64,000 bases of DNA from Actinomadura sp. NBRC 104425 (GCF_030269545.1 NZ_BSTN01000003.1:248001-312000); one strand, 5' to 3'; shown: positions 8,139-16,622, counted from the stretch's first letter. Program-made: numbers and translations. The notes: generated by a model not told the origin, from the letters alone.

Positions 8139-8858
8139 ATGACGCAGGGTTTCGCGAAGCTCACCAGGCCCGACCTGCCGCTGCCGGGCCGGACCGGGGG
8201 GGCTTCGGGCACCGGCAACTGGCACCGCTTCCACCACCCGATCGGCGTGTTCGCCACCGCCTACGGGGCGACCGGCCTGCTCACCGCGCTGATCTCGTGG
8301 GACGACCGGCGCGCCGAGCTGGCCGACTACATCGGCTCCGGCCTGGCCGCCCCGGCGCTGGTGCTGGTCAAGGTCGTCGAACTGCTGCTCGTGGCGCTGA
8401 CCGTGGCGGGCCTGGCCCGGCGGCGGGATGTGTGGCTGCTGCCCGCGCTCACCGGCTGGGCGGCCGGGTTCGCGCTGTTCGCCGTGGTGGACGTGGTCAA
8501 GGGCCACTGGGTCGGCCTGGTGGAGCACACCCTGTACCTGGCCGGGTTCGCGTTCCTGCTGTTCCTGTCGTACGCGCTGAGCGTGCGGGTGAGAGTCGGC
8601 CGCGGCGCCCTGCCGCGCCCCGCCGAGCGCCCGGTCGCGGGCGCCGGCTCGGATTCCGGCTCGCCGGACTCGGAGCTGCGGCCAAGCGGGCTGACCCGTA
8701 CCCAGGAGCTGGCGCTGGAGGCGCTCAACCGCTGGCAGCAGCGCCGCGCGCGGCTGATGCAGCAGCTTCAGCAGCCTTCTCAGCAACAACAGGAGCAGCA
8801 GCAACCGCAGGAGCAGCAGGAGCAGGCGAACGAGCAGAAGGAGCAGCCGTCCGCCTAG
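8139..8858 (+). CDS. Membrane protein with Gln-rich cytoplasmic tail, unknown function
   Basis: A 239-residue protein; ATG at 8139 follows GGCAGGAGA. Four hydrophobic segments are visible (about residues 28-45, 60-85, 95-112 and 123-145), giving a compact four-helix membrane domain. A Pro/Ser linker leads to a helical region LTRTQELALEALNRWQQRRARLMQ and a Gln/Glu-rich tail (QQQQEQQQPQEQQEQ). The tail is encoded by a CAG/GAG repeat. No family can be named; the tail may mediate coiled-coil or low-complexity interactions. Confidence 0.7.
   Translation: MTQGFAKLTRPDLPLPGRTGGASGTGNWHRFHHPIGVFATAYGATGLLTALISWDDRRAELADYIGSGLAAPALVLVKVVELLLVALTVAGLARRRDVWLLPALTGWAAGFALFAVVDVVKGHWVGLVEHTLYLAGFAFLLFLSYALSVRVRVGRGALPRPAERPVAGAGSDSGSPDSELRPSGLTRTQELALEALNRWQQRRARLMQQLQQPSQQQQEQQQPQEQQEQANEQKEQPSA
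8757..8850 (+). repeat. CAG/GAG trinucleotide-rich tract in coding end
   Basis: A run of CAG, CAA and GAG codons encodes about 30 mostly Gln/Glu residues at the end of the membrane protein. The interruptions (CAA, CCG, GCG) show it is not a pure microsatellite. Confidence 0.7.
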
Positions 8859-8867
8859 GCGCCCCGC

Positions 8868-9632
8868 TCAGGCGACGATCCAGCCGGCGGCGGTCATCGT
8901 GCCGGGCGGCACCTCGGTGAACCCGGCGTCGCGCACCGCGACCGTCGCGTGCTCCACGCACCGCCGCCACGGCACCTTTTCGGCGCCGCCCTCCACGGCG
9001 GGACGGCCCTCCGGCCGGACGGGGACGATGTGCACCCGCAGGCCGCCCTCGATCCACGCGTGCGCCTGCGGCGGGGGCGCCTGACGCAGCAGCAGGTGCG
9101 CGGCGTGCCCGCTCTGCGCCGCGGCCTTGCCGGTGCTCATCGCCGCGTCCGGGTTCAGCGCGATCGCGGCGTACGGGGGCTCGGGCGGCGGCTTGGGCTC
9201 GTCCTCGCCGGGCAGGTCCAGCCCGGCGACCTGCAGCTTGGCGATCTCGGGCGGGACCTCGTCGACGGCGCCGGGCACGAACGCCCGGACCTGCGCGCCC
9301 TGCACATCCACGGTCACCCCGGGCAGGCGCTGCACGTCCGCCCACCGCGCCCCGCGGGCCCGCCGCGCCACCTTGCGGATGCGGCCCGCCTCCCAGCGCG
9401 CCACGGACGGGTGCCACTCCCCCTCCGGGTCGGCCGCCCGGGGGTCGGTGAGCAGCGTCACGACCGCGGTCGCGGCGGCCGCGCACACCGCGCCGTGCGC
9501 GGGCGGTCCGCCTCCCGGAGGGGCGGGGGGTGCGGGGGGTCGTCCCCCCGCAGGCACAACCGCCTTCTCGACGCGCACCACCAGCTGCATCGCCCACGGG
9601 GGCTGGTCAAAGGGGTCGGTGGAAGGTCGCAC
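8868..9632 (-). CDS. PTH2-family peptidyl-tRNA hydrolase-like protein
   Basis: About 254 residues with a GTG start at 9632 (an alternative start is the ATG at 9590 in PWAMQLVVRVEK). The C-terminal half shows the PTH2 hallmark AMSTGKAAAQSGHAAHLLL (catalytic region Lys/Gln/His) and ends with the PTH2-like VRDAGFTEVPPGTMTAAGWI. PTH2 enzymes cleave peptidyl-tRNA to recycle stalled tRNAs and are typical of archaea and eukaryotes; a long actinobacterial version with an extra N-terminal domain (about 120 residues) exists. It is convergent with the membrane protein at 8139, with a 9-bp gap, and divergent from 9824. Confidence 0.75.
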   Translation of the reverse strand: MRPSTDPFDQPPWAMQLVVRVEKAVVPAGGRPPAPPAPPGGGPPAHGAVCAAAATAVVTLLTDPRAADPEGEWHPSVARWEAGRIRKVARRARGARWADVQRLPGVTVDVQGAQVRAFVPGAVDEVPPEIAKLQVAGLDLPGEDEPKPPPEPPYAAIALNPDAAMSTGKAAAQSGHAAHLLLRQAPPPQAHAWIEGGLRVHIVPVRPEGRPAVEGGAEKVPWRRCVEHATVAVRDAGFTEVPPGTMTAAGWIVA

Positions 9633-9823
9633 GCCTGGAGTATTCCATTCCGCGCCGGGTGCCAAGAGCATGGCCCGTCCGGGACTTCCTCCGGCAGGTT
9701 CTGGGTAAAGCAACCCGTATCGTCTCGCCGGACGTATGCACGGGTGCAGAAGCACGTCCGCGGGGCGCGCCTCGTGGGAGGGAACGAGGGGACACGGCGG
9801 AGAGGTCGGCTCGGAGGTCGCCG

Positions 9824-10909
9824 GTGACCAGTGGTGCCTGGAGCAATTCCATCCCAGGAATCGGAACGTTCTTCGTCGGCATCGACGTGGCGCCGGGGCG
9901 CTACCGGTGCGAGGACGGCAAGGGCGGCTGGTGGGTGCGGTTCACCGGGCCGGGCGGGGGCGAGCCGGTCGGATCCTGGCCGCTGCCCGCGGGGCCCACC
10001 GAGATCGAGATCGCGCCCACCGACTTCGCGTTCGAGACCCACGTCGGGACGTACTGGCGCAAGATCGCCCCGCCGCGCGGCGAGGACGGCCAGGGCGGCG
10101 CGGCCGACGTGCGCCCGGTGGCCGACCCGTCGCTGCGCGCCGAGCTGGACCGGATCGTCGCCCGGCAGCGGCCGCTGATGTGGCTGGCCCCGCTGACCGT
10201 GCTGGGCATCGGGCTGGTCGGCTCGCCCATCCTGGGGTCGCTGTGGCTGCTGGGGCTGGCGATGCTGGCCATGCTGGTCGCGCTCGGCTCCCCGGCGTTC
10301 TCGCTGGACCTGCGGCGCGCCCGCGAGCTGGCCCGGCGCCGCGACCGGTATCTGACGCCCGAGGACTTCGACGAGGAGGGCCGCGCGCTGCTGGCCCGCG
10401 TGCAGGCCGCCGTCGACACGGTGCGCGACTCGGAGGTCAACCGGGAGGGGCTTTTGGACGCGCTGGACAACGCGGTCACCCTGCCCCGCCAGGAGTGGGA
10501 GATCGCGCAGGTGCTGGCGCGGCAGTCCCGGCTGCGCGGCGAGCAGCGGGAGATCTCCGAGTCGGCCGGGCTGCCGGAGGTGGAGGCGGCGCTGCGTCCG
10601 CTGCGCGAGAAGCTGGAGGCGTCCGTGGCGGCCGTGACGCGCCGCGTGGAGGCGCTGGAGCGCTACGCCGAGCGCACCCGCGCCGCCGACGAGGCGCTGC
10701 GCGCGCACCGCCATCTGGAGACGCTGGCCGCCAAGGCGCACGAGTACGACGAGCTGCTGGCCGGCACCGTCCGCGACGACCTGGCGATCCCGGCCATCGA
10801 GCGGCTCACCGAGCACAGCGAGGCGCTCGTCCGCACGCTGCGCAGCCGGCTGGCCGAGGCGGCCGAGGCGGGCGGCGCGGCGGAGGGCGAGCTGCCGCCG
10901 TCCGGGTGA
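9824..10909 (+). CDS. Membrane-anchored coiled-coil protein, unknown function
   Basis: A 361-residue protein; the GTG at 9824 follows CGGAGG at a spacing of about seven. Domains: a beta-rich N-terminal module (residues 1-90; GIGTFFVGIDVAPGRYRCED, FETHVGTYWRKI) that looks like a small carbohydrate/ligand-type sandwich; two close membrane helices (about 120-165); then a long charged helical region (about 170-350) rich in Arg/Glu/Ala heptads. The arrangement suggests a membrane-tethered scaffold. No enzyme motif is visible. It is convergent with the methyltransferase at 10914. Confidence 0.65.
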   Translation: MTSGAWSNSIPGIGTFFVGIDVAPGRYRCEDGKGGWWVRFTGPGGGEPVGSWPLPAGPTEIEIAPTDFAFETHVGTYWRKIAPPRGEDGQGGAADVRPVADPSLRAELDRIVARQRPLMWLAPLTVLGIGLVGSPILGSLWLLGLAMLAMLVALGSPAFSLDLRRARELARRRDRYLTPEDFDEEGRALLARVQAAVDTVRDSEVNREGLLDALDNAVTLPRQEWEIAQVLARQSRLRGEQREISESAGLPEVEAALRPLREKLEASVAAVTRRVEALERYAERTRAADEALRAHRHLETLAAKAHEYDELLAGTVRDDLAIPAIERLTEHSEALVRTLRSRLAEAAEAGGAAEGELPPSG

Positions 10910-10913
10910 CCGG

Positions 10914-11675
10914 TCAGGCGCGGGCGGCGATGACGATGGTGGCGTCCAGGTCGTCGTCGGCGGCCGCCTCCGGCCGCAGGCCGTGCTCGGCGGCGGCCCG
11001 CAGGGCATCCGGGAGCTGGCGGCGGCCGGTTTCGAACAGCAGGCGGCCGCCGGGCGCCAGCCACGACGGCGCCGCCGCGATGACGCGCCGGGCGATCCGC
11101 AGGCCGTCCGCGCCGCCGTCGAGGGCGGTCCGCGGCTCGTGGTCGCGGGCCTCGGGCGGCAGCAGGGCGACCTCGCCGGTGGGGACGTACGGCACGTTGG
11201 CGACCAGCACGTCCACCCGGCCGCGCAGCGCGGGCGGCAGCGGGTCGAACAGGTCCCCCTCGTACACGTGCGCGGCGGGCAGGTTGCGGCGGGCGCAGGC
11301 CACCGCGGCCGGGTCGATGTCGGCGGCGTGCAGGTCGGGGCGCGCGGCGGACGCGGCCAGCACGGCGCCGACCGCGCCCGAGCCGCAGCACAGGTCGACG
11401 GCGACGCCGCCGGGCGGGACGAGGGCGGCCGCCCGGCGGGCCAGGAACTCGGTGCGGCGGCGCGGGACGAACACGCCGGGGCCGACGGAGATGCGCAGCC
11501 CGCAGAACTCCGCCCAGCCGACCACGTGCTCCAGGGGCGCGCCCGCGGCGCGCCGGGCGACCATGGCGTCCAGTTCGGCGGACGTGCGGGCGGCGGCGAG
11601 GAGCACGCGCGCCTCGTCCTCGGCGAAGACGCAGCCGGCGGCCCGCAGCTCGGCCGCGACGCGGGAGAAGCTCAC
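10914..11675 (-). CDS. PrmC/HemK-like N5-glutamine methyltransferase
   Basis: A 253-residue SAM-dependent methyltransferase. An N-terminal helical domain with VFVPRRRTEFLARRA precedes the Rossmann fold: motif I VDLCCGSGAVGAVLA, acidic strand-2 end AADIDPAAV, and motif IV as NVPYVPTGE. In PrmC the motif is NPPY; the NVPY form is found in a putative paralogous subfamily, so the glutamine target may differ from release factors. GTG at 11675 overlaps the HAD gene stop (GTGA), implying cotranscription from near 12274. Confidence 0.8.
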   Translation of the reverse strand: MSFSRVAAELRAAGCVFAEDEARVLLAAARTSAELDAMVARRAAGAPLEHVVGWAEFCGLRISVGPGVFVPRRRTEFLARRAAALVPPGGVAVDLCCGSGAVGAVLAASAARPDLHAADIDPAAVACARRNLPAAHVYEGDLFDPLPPALRGRVDVLVANVPYVPTGEVALLPPEARDHEPRTALDGGADGLRIARRVIAAAPSWLAPGGRLLFETGRRQLPDALRAAAEHGLRPEAAADDDLDATIVIAARA

Positions 11676-12274
11676 GGAAGCCGCACCAGCTCCCGTACCT
11701 GGGCGGGCGAGCGGAACACCTCGGCGCGCATGCCGGCCTCCCGCGCGGCGACCACGTTGACCTCCCGGTCGTCGAAGAACAGCACCTCGCCCGGGGCGAC
11801 GCCCAGCCGCTCGGCGCAGATCAGGTAGGCGCGCGGGTCGGGCTTGGCCACGCCGATGCGGCAGGAGTAGGTCAGCGCCGCGAACCGCGACAGCCACTCG
11901 CCGTGCCGGGTCTCGAAGCGCGGCACCAGCTCGCCGATGATGTTGGACAGCAGGCCGAGGGTGCGGCCGCGGTCGGCCAGCTCGACGACCAGTTCGACCA
12001 TGGCCTCGTCGACGTCGATCCAGCTGTCGAGATCGGCCTCGACCAGGGCGGGGACGTCGGGGAAGGCGGCGCCGAGCCGGTCGGCCACCGCCGCCCAGTA
12101 GGCCGCGGCGTCCTGGCCGGCGTCGTAGGCGGGACGGCACTCCCAGTACGCCTGCCAGAACGCGGCGGCGGACCCGCCGGACACCCCGGCCGTCTTCTCG
12201 ATCCGCCGGATGGCCTCGGGGCTCTGGGTCCGGGCGATCACCCCGTACAGGTCGAAAACGATCACATCGGCCAT
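11672..12274 (-). CDS. HAD-superfamily hydrolase
   Basis: A 200-residue phosphatase-like protein. HAD motif I is VIVFDLYGVI (Asp nucleophile; the second Asp is replaced by Tyr-Gly spacing typical of the epoxide-hydrolase-N/HAD-IA branch), motif II is LLSNI, the Lys motif is GVAKPDP and motif IV is VLFFDDREVN. The helical cap lies between about residues 15 and 95. The substrate is unknown. It starts at ATG 12274 and is followed by the methyltransferase with a 4-base overlap. The promoter region is shared divergently with the kstR2-like gene, and a perfect KstR2 box lies 53 bp upstream. Confidence 0.85.
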   Translation of the reverse strand: MADVIVFDLYGVIARTQSPEAIRRIEKTAGVSGGSAAAFWQAYWECRPAYDAGQDAAAYWAAVADRLGAAFPDVPALVEADLDSWIDVDEAMVELVVELADRGRTLGLLSNIIGELVPRFETRHGEWLSRFAALTYSCRIGVAKPDPRAYLICAERLGVAPGEVLFFDDREVNVVAAREAGMRAEVFRSPAQVRELVRLP

Positions 12275-12326
12275 GCGTCCGAGCCTACGGCCGGTCCGGT
12301 CCGCCGCGGCGCGCGGCCCGAGCGCC

Positions 12327-12340
12327 ACCAAGCGCTTGTT
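12327..12340. promoter_or_regulatory. KstR2 operator, exact motif match
   Basis: ACCAAGCGCTTGTT matches AnCAAGnnCTTGnT at every fixed position. It lies between the HAD gene (start 12274, leftward) and the kstR2-like gene (start 12409, rightward), as expected for autoregulation. A degenerate second box, AGCAAGCGGTTGGG (12375-12388), overlaps the likely kstR2 promoter. Confidence 0.75.
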
Positions 12341-12396
12341 GGGACTCGATACCCTGGTGGGAGCAGGCCGATCGAGCAAGCGGTTGGGCGCGTCGG

Positions 12397-12402
12397 CATA
12401 AT
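12397..12402 (+). promoter_or_regulatory. -10 element of kstR2-like gene, probably leaderless
   Basis: CATAAT lies 6 bp upstream of the GTG at 12409, so transcription should start at or within a base or two of the start codon. No conventional ribosome site with normal spacing is needed or clear. The -35 is weak; the degenerate operator box occupies that region. Confidence 0.5.
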
Positions 12403-12408
12403 GAGAGG

Positions 12409-13071
12409 GTGACGACCACGAGCACCAATTCAGGACGACCCAAAGCCCGCACCACCGGTGAGGGCGCCACCCGCCGCCGCGGCCGCGGTTCGCCGGCGCT
12501 GGCCTCGGAGCGGCGTGAGCACCTGATCAGGCTCGCGGCCGAACTGTTCGCCGAGAAGGGCTACCAGGCCACCACGGTGCGCGACATCGCCAAGGAGGCC
12601 GGCATCCTGTCCGGCAGCCTCTACCACCACTTCAGCTCCAAGGAGTCGATCGTCGACGAGATCCTCTCGGGATTCTTCGACGAGGTGATGTCGTCCTACC
12701 GGGCCGTCATCGAGGAGGGGCGCGACCCCCGGGAGACCATCGCCGGGCTGGTGCGGATCGCGTTCGGCACGCTGGAGCCGCACCGCGCCGCCATCACGGT
12801 GATGCAGAACGACTGGAACTACCTCAAGGACCGCCTGGACTACCTGACCAAGTCCGAGGACGAGGTCGAGAAGATGTGGGTCGACACCATCCGGGCGGGC
12901 CAGGAGCAGGGCCTGTTCCGCTCCGACATCGACCCCAAGCTCACCTACCGGATGATCCGCGACACCATCTGGGTGGCGGTCCGCTGGTTCCGCCCCGGCG
13001 GCCGCCTCGACGCCGCCGGGCTGTCCGAGCACTACCTCAAGGTCATGTTCGACGGCATCAACACCCACTGA
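12409..13071 (+). CDS. kstR2: TetR-family repressor, KstR2-like
   Basis: A 220-residue regulator. A basic low-complexity N-terminus (about 30 residues) precedes the TetR helix-turn-helix YQATTVRDIAKEAGILSG followed by SLYHHFSSKES. The ligand domain retains KMWVD, LFRSDIDPKLTYRMIRDT and WVAVRWFRPGGRL, all close to remembered mycobacterial KstR2. KstR2 represses late sterol-catabolism genes (C/D rings, HIP-CoA) and is released by HIP-CoA. A perfect KstR2 box lies 69 bp upstream, and eight related boxes are spread across this window, which supports the name. The inducer in this organism is inferred, not shown. An intrinsic terminator follows immediately. Confidence 0.75.
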   Translation: MTTTSTNSGRPKARTTGEGATRRRGRGSPALASERREHLIRLAAELFAEKGYQATTVRDIAKEAGILSGSLYHHFSSKESIVDEILSGFFDEVMSSYRAVIEEGRDPRETIAGLVRIAFGTLEPHRAAITVMQNDWNYLKDRLDYLTKSEDEVEKMWVDTIRAGQEQGLFRSDIDPKLTYRMIRDTIWVAVRWFRPGGRLDAAGLSEHYLKVMFDGINTH

Positions 13072-13088
13072 GCCGCCGGCACGCGGAG

Positions 13089-13118
13089 CCCGGGCGCCCC
13101 TGCGGCGCCCGGGTTTTT
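13089..13118 (+). terminator. Intrinsic terminator of kstR2-like gene
   Basis: A perfect 10-bp stem (CCCGGGCGCC, 13089-13098; GGCGCCCGGG, 13104-13113) with a 5-nt loop and five T residues, 18 bp after the stop codon. Confidence 0.9.
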
Positions 13119-13317
13119 CATTACCTCCCGGGGGATTCGTCCCTAACCCCGCGGGCAGTCCACCGAGCGGTGAAAGCACCGAAACGGAGTGTCGGTGCCT
13201 CCTCCGCCCGCCCGCCCGCATATCGTGGTATCGATTACATATTGCCTGGTCAGAGCGACGCTCCGCGGCAACGGGACGCTGCTCCCCATAAGGGTGGACC
13301 GGGGGGAAAGGGGCACG

Positions 13318-13548
13318 ATGACGGCTCAAGGGGGTGCCGCCGACCACGGCGAGCCGCCCGAGGCGGAGTTCCGGGCCGCGCTGGTCCGCGGCCTGCAGGA
13401 GCAGTTCCCCGGCGTCCGCGTCTGGTACGGCGAGGCCACCGGTTCCTGGTGGGCGATGGTCGCGCTGCGCGGCGGCCCCCGCCTGCTGGAGGCCCCGACA
13501 CCGCAGCAGCTCCGCGAGGCCATCCTCAGCGCCCTGTCCATCGGCTGA
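13318..13548 (+). CDS. Small hypothetical protein
   Basis: A 76-residue soluble protein; the ATG at 13318 follows GGGGGGAAAGGGG. The sequence has an N-terminal acidic helix (EAEFRAALVRGLQEQF), two strands with GVRVWYGEATGSWWAMVAL, and a C-terminal helix (TPQQLREAILSAL). The beta-hairpin with WW and the flanking helices recalls small actinomycete orphan proteins; no function is known to me. It is a single gene between the kstR2 terminator and the convergent thiolase-like gene. Its stop codon lies inside a tandem repeat. Confidence 0.65.
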   Translation: MTAQGGAADHGEPPEAEFRAALVRGLQEQFPGVRVWYGEATGSWWAMVALRGGPRLLEAPTPQQLREAILSALSIG

Positions 13549-13601
13549 CCCTGTCCATCGGCTGACCGCCGTCCATCGGCCGCTGCCCATCGGCTGCCCC
13601 G
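13534..13601. repeat. 17-bp tandem duplication spanning a stop codon, with decayed copies
   Basis: CTGTCCATCGGCTGACC occurs twice in perfect tandem (13534-13550 and 13551-13567), followed by two degraded copies sharing CCATCGGC. The first copy contains the last codons and the TGA of the small gene. Confidence 0.8.
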
Positions 13602-13607
13602 TCCCGG

Positions 13608-14756
13608 CTATCCCCCCTGCGGGCGCGTGAGCACGGCCGCGCTCCCGTAGCCGCCGCCGAATCCGGTGACGAGCGCGACGGCGGCGTCCGCGACCTGGTT
13701 GACGGCCGTGCCGCGCAGCTGCCGGACGGCCTCGGCGACGTTGTTCAAGCCGTGCACGTACCCCTCCGCCAGCAGCCCGCCGTGCGGGTTGACCGGCACC
13801 CGCCCGTTCCAGGCGATCTCCCGCGCGAGCAGCACGGCCCCCAGGTCGCCGCGGGCGGCCAGGCCGAAGTCCTCCAGCTGGCGCGGGACGAGCCAGCTGT
13901 AGGCGTCGTAGAGCAGGGCCACGTCGATGTGGCCGGGTTTCATGCCCGCGGCCGCGTACAGGGGTCCGGCGAGGTAGGCGGAGAACACGCGCGTGACGTC
14001 CGCGGCCTTGTCCATGGCGGACGCGCCGGGCCCGCCGCCGCGGACGACGGCGTGCACGCGCGGCGCGTTGGGCGCGCGGTCGGCGCGGGTGACGACCAGC
14101 GCGCACGCCCCGTCGGTCTCCTGGCAGCAGTCCAGGCGGCGCAGCGGCGAGGCGACCATGGGGCTGGCCAGGTAGGCGGGCAGGTCGACGCGGTCGCGGC
14201 GCATGGCGCGCGGGTTGCGGGCGGCGTGCGCGCGGGACTGGTCGACGACGGCGTGGGTGTGCTCCTCGGTCAGGCCGGTGTCGTGCAGGTAGCGCTGCCC
14301 GGCGAGCGCGAACTGGTGCACCGGGCCCGCCATGCCGTAGGGACGGGTGAACTGCTCCTCGACGCCCTCGCCGAGCCGGAGGCCCAGGGTGTTCAGGCGC
14401 CGCCCGGACCGGCCGTTGAGGGCCCGGTAGACCAGGACGTTCTCGGCCAGGCCCGCGTCCACGAGCATGGCGGCGTCGGCGAGGATCGATGCGCTCTGCG
14501 TGCCGCCGCCGTAGATTTCGTTGTGCCAGCCGACCTCGGGCATCCCCAGCGCGCGGGCCAGGTGCGGCACCGGGGCCGAGTCGCCCAGGTGGTAGCACAG
14601 GATCGCGTCGGGCCGGTCGACGCCCGCGTCGGCCAGGGCGGCGCGGGACGCGTCGGCGGCCAGTTCCAGCTCGGTGCGGCCGGACGCGCGCGACAGCGCG
14701 GTCATGCCGATCCCGGAGATCGCCGCCTTGCCGGAGAAGCCCTGCCTGCCGGTCAC
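13608..14756 (-). CDS. Thiolase-superfamily lipid-transfer protein (SCP-x/Ltp type)
   Basis: A 382-residue protein. The thiolase fold starts with KAAISGIGMTALSRASG and ends with the C-terminal half NQVADAAVALVTGFGGGYGSAAVL. The nucleophile-Cys region reads EIYGGGTQSASILADAAM, lacking Cys, and the catalytic His region reads VNPHGGLLAEGYVHG. A LLYDAYSW block is typical of Ltp2-like aldolases, in which tyrosines act in retro-aldol cleavage of steroid-CoA side chains with a DUF35 partner (family knowledge). A DUF35 protein is encoded at 31005. The GTG at 14756 has GGAGGGAC upstream. A KstR2-type box (14894-14907) lies about 140 bp upstream. Confidence 0.8.
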   Translation of the reverse strand: MTGRQGFSGKAAISGIGMTALSRASGRTELELAADASRAALADAGVDRPDAILCYHLGDSAPVPHLARALGMPEVGWHNEIYGGGTQSASILADAAMLVDAGLAENVLVYRALNGRSGRRLNTLGLRLGEGVEEQFTRPYGMAGPVHQFALAGQRYLHDTGLTEEHTHAVVDQSRAHAARNPRAMRRDRVDLPAYLASPMVASPLRRLDCCQETDGACALVVTRADRAPNAPRVHAVVRGGGPGASAMDKAADVTRVFSAYLAGPLYAAAGMKPGHIDVALLYDAYSWLVPRQLEDFGLAARGDLGAVLLAREIAWNGRVPVNPHGGLLAEGYVHGLNNVAEAVRQLRGTAVNQVADAAVALVTGFGGGYGSAAVLTRPQGG

Positions 14757-14893
14757 CGCCCGTCCCTCCGCGTTCGGAAGCCGCCCGCCGGAGACGGGGC
14801 GCGTTCCATCCCCGGCGGGCGGCGTCCCGGCGGCCCGCGCGGCCCTGGATGCGCGCGGCCCTCTGGGGGAAGCTAACCCGAACCGGACTTCTA

Positions 14894-14907
14894 GACAAGC
14901 GCTTGCT
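14894..14907. promoter_or_regulatory. KstR2-type operator between thiolase-like and DUF2156 genes
   Basis: GACAAGCGCTTGCT has one mismatch to AnCAAGnnCTTGnT and a perfect CAAGCGCTTG core. On the minus strand it directly precedes TAGAAG (14893-14888), a plausible -10 for the thiolase-like gene, the same operator/-10 arrangement as at 61510 and 16697. It could also affect the rightward gene at 14982. Confidence 0.65.
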
Positions 14908-14981
14908 CGGCTATGCCGGACGACCGGACCGGGGAATGAGCTTCCGGAGACCATGGTTGCGGTTCGGCGGAGGTGTCGATC

Positions 14982-16622
14982 GTGGAACGCACCCGGCCGG
15001 AGGGGTCCCTGCGGGCACCGGCCGCGGTCACCGCGGCCGTCGCCGCGCTGCTCGCGGTGCCCGCGCTGGGCGGCGCCCCGCACGCCGTCGTCACGCTCTC
15101 GGTGCTGGTGACGGGCAATCCGCTGGCGCCGCCGCACGCCTTGGTGCTCGCCGCGGCCGTCGTCCTGCTGGCGCGCGGCGTGCTGCTGCGCCGCCGCGCC
15201 GCCTGGTACGGGCTGCTGGTCCTGGTGGCGGCGGGCGCGCTGGCCGTCGCGGCGGGCGAGGACCCGCCCTGGCGGCTGCCGCTGCTCGCCGCGGCCGCGG
15301 CGGTGCTGTGGCGGCTGCGCGACGGCTTTGCGGTCCGCCCGCATCCCGAGCGGGTGCGTGCGGCGGTGCGCACCGGCGCGGTGCTGGTGGTCGCCTCGGC
15401 GGCGGGGGCGGTGCTGGTCGGCGGGGTGTCGGTGCGGTCGGTGGGCCACGACGTGGCGTTCGGCCTGGGCGCCATGGGGGCGCCGCTGGACGGGGCGTCG
15501 TGGCTGCCGGGGGTGCTGGCCCTGGCGGGCGGGGCCGGGCTGCTGCTCGTCCTGACCACGCTGCTCGCGCCCGACCCTGCGCCGCCGCCGGGGGACGAGG
15601 ACGAGCGGCGCCGCGTCGCCCGGCTCGTCGCGCACCCGGCGTCCGACACCCTGGCCCCGTTCGCGCTGCGCCGCGACAAGTCGTACGTGTTCAGCCCGGA
15701 CGGCCGGGCCGCGATCGGCTACCGCGTGCTGTTCGGCGTCGCGGTGGCGGGCGGCGACCCGGTGGGCGATCCGGCGTCGCACCGGGCCGCGGTCGCGCGG
15801 TTCCTGGAGATGTGCCGCCGCGCCGGGTGGCGGCCCGCCGTGCTGGGCGCGGGCGCCGACCTGGTGCCGCTGTGGGCGCCCCTGCGCTCGTTCGGCTTCG
15901 GCGACGAGGTGGTCATCCGCACCGGCGGGTTCTCCCTTGAGGGGCGGCGGATGCGCAACGTCCGGCAGGCCGTCCGGCGCACCCGCAACGCGGGCGTGAC
16001 CGTGCGGATCCTGCGCGAGGGCGAGCTGGCGCCCGAGCTGCGCGGGGCGCTGCGGCGGATCGCGGCGCGCTCGCTGGGCGGGGCGTCCGAGCGCGGCTTC
16101 TCCATGAACCTGGACGAGCTGCTGACCGGGTACCACGCGGGCGCGCTGATCGCCGTCGCCCACGACCGCGCCGGAGAGCCGGTCGCGTTCCAGCGGTACG
16201 TGGTCGCCGGGTCGGGCATCAGCCTGGACGCGATGCGGCGGGCGCCGGGCGGGCCCAACGGGGTCAACGAACGGCTGATCGTGGAGGTCGTCGAGTACGC
16301 GCGGCGGCACGGCGTGGCGACGGTGTCGCTGAACTTCGCGGCGTTCCGCGAGCTGCTGGAGTCCGCCGAGCGCGGCCCGGCCGAGCGCGCCGGATACCGG
16401 GCGCTGCACCTGCTCGACCCGTGGATCGCGGTGGAGTCGCTGTACCTGTTCGACCGCAAGTTCCGGCCCGCGTACCGGCCGCGCAGCATCGTCTTCCGGT
16501 CCTGGTGGGACATCGCCCGGGTGGCTGCGGCGCTGCTGACGCTGGAGTTCGGCCGGCCCCGGCCGGTGCCCGCGGCCGAGGAGCCGCTGCCCGATACGGC
16601 CGGCCTGCCGCAGCGTCCCTGA
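14982..16622 (+). CDS. Membrane protein with C-terminal DUF2156 (phosphatidylglycerol lysyltransferase-like) domain
   Basis: A 546-residue protein. The N-terminal half (about residues 10-195) has roughly six hydrophobic helices. The C-terminal half is a GNAT-like DUF2156 domain: RRDKSYVFSPDGRAAIGYRV, RRMRNVRQAVRRTRNAGV and VSLNFAAFRELLESAERGPAERA. This architecture matches MprF/LPG-synthase-like proteins that modify lipids using aminoacyl-tRNA, although actinobacterial members often lack a proven substrate. The start is GTG 14982 with GGCGGAGG nine bases upstream; GTG 14973 is an alternative with poor spacing. It lies next to a KstR2-type operator. Confidence 0.8.
   Translation: MERTRPEGSLRAPAAVTAAVAALLAVPALGGAPHAVVTLSVLVTGNPLAPPHALVLAAAVVLLARGVLLRRRAAWYGLLVLVAAGALAVAAGEDPPWRLPLLAAAAAVLWRLRDGFAVRPHPERVRAAVRTGAVLVVASAAGAVLVGGVSVRSVGHDVAFGLGAMGAPLDGASWLPGVLALAGGAGLLLVLTTLLAPDPAPPPGDEDERRRVARLVAHPASDTLAPFALRRDKSYVFSPDGRAAIGYRVLFGVAVAGGDPVGDPASHRAAVARFLEMCRRAGWRPAVLGAGADLVPLWAPLRSFGFGDEVVIRTGGFSLEGRRMRNVRQAVRRTRNAGVTVRILREGELAPELRGALRRIAARSLGGASERGFSMNLDELLTGYHAGALIAVAHDRAGEPVAFQRYVVAGSGISLDAMRRAPGGPNGVNERLIVEVVEYARRHGVATVSLNFAAFRELLESAERGPAERAGYRALHLLDPWIAVESLYLFDRKFRPAYRPRSIVFRSWWDIARVAAALLTLEFGRPRPVPAAEEPLPDTAGLPQRP

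Noticed and set aside
9736..11760. Very long rightward frame across 9.7-11.8 kb
   Set aside because: Shadow of the coiled-coil protein and the two leftward genes; composition is Arg/Ala/Pro-rich without motifs.
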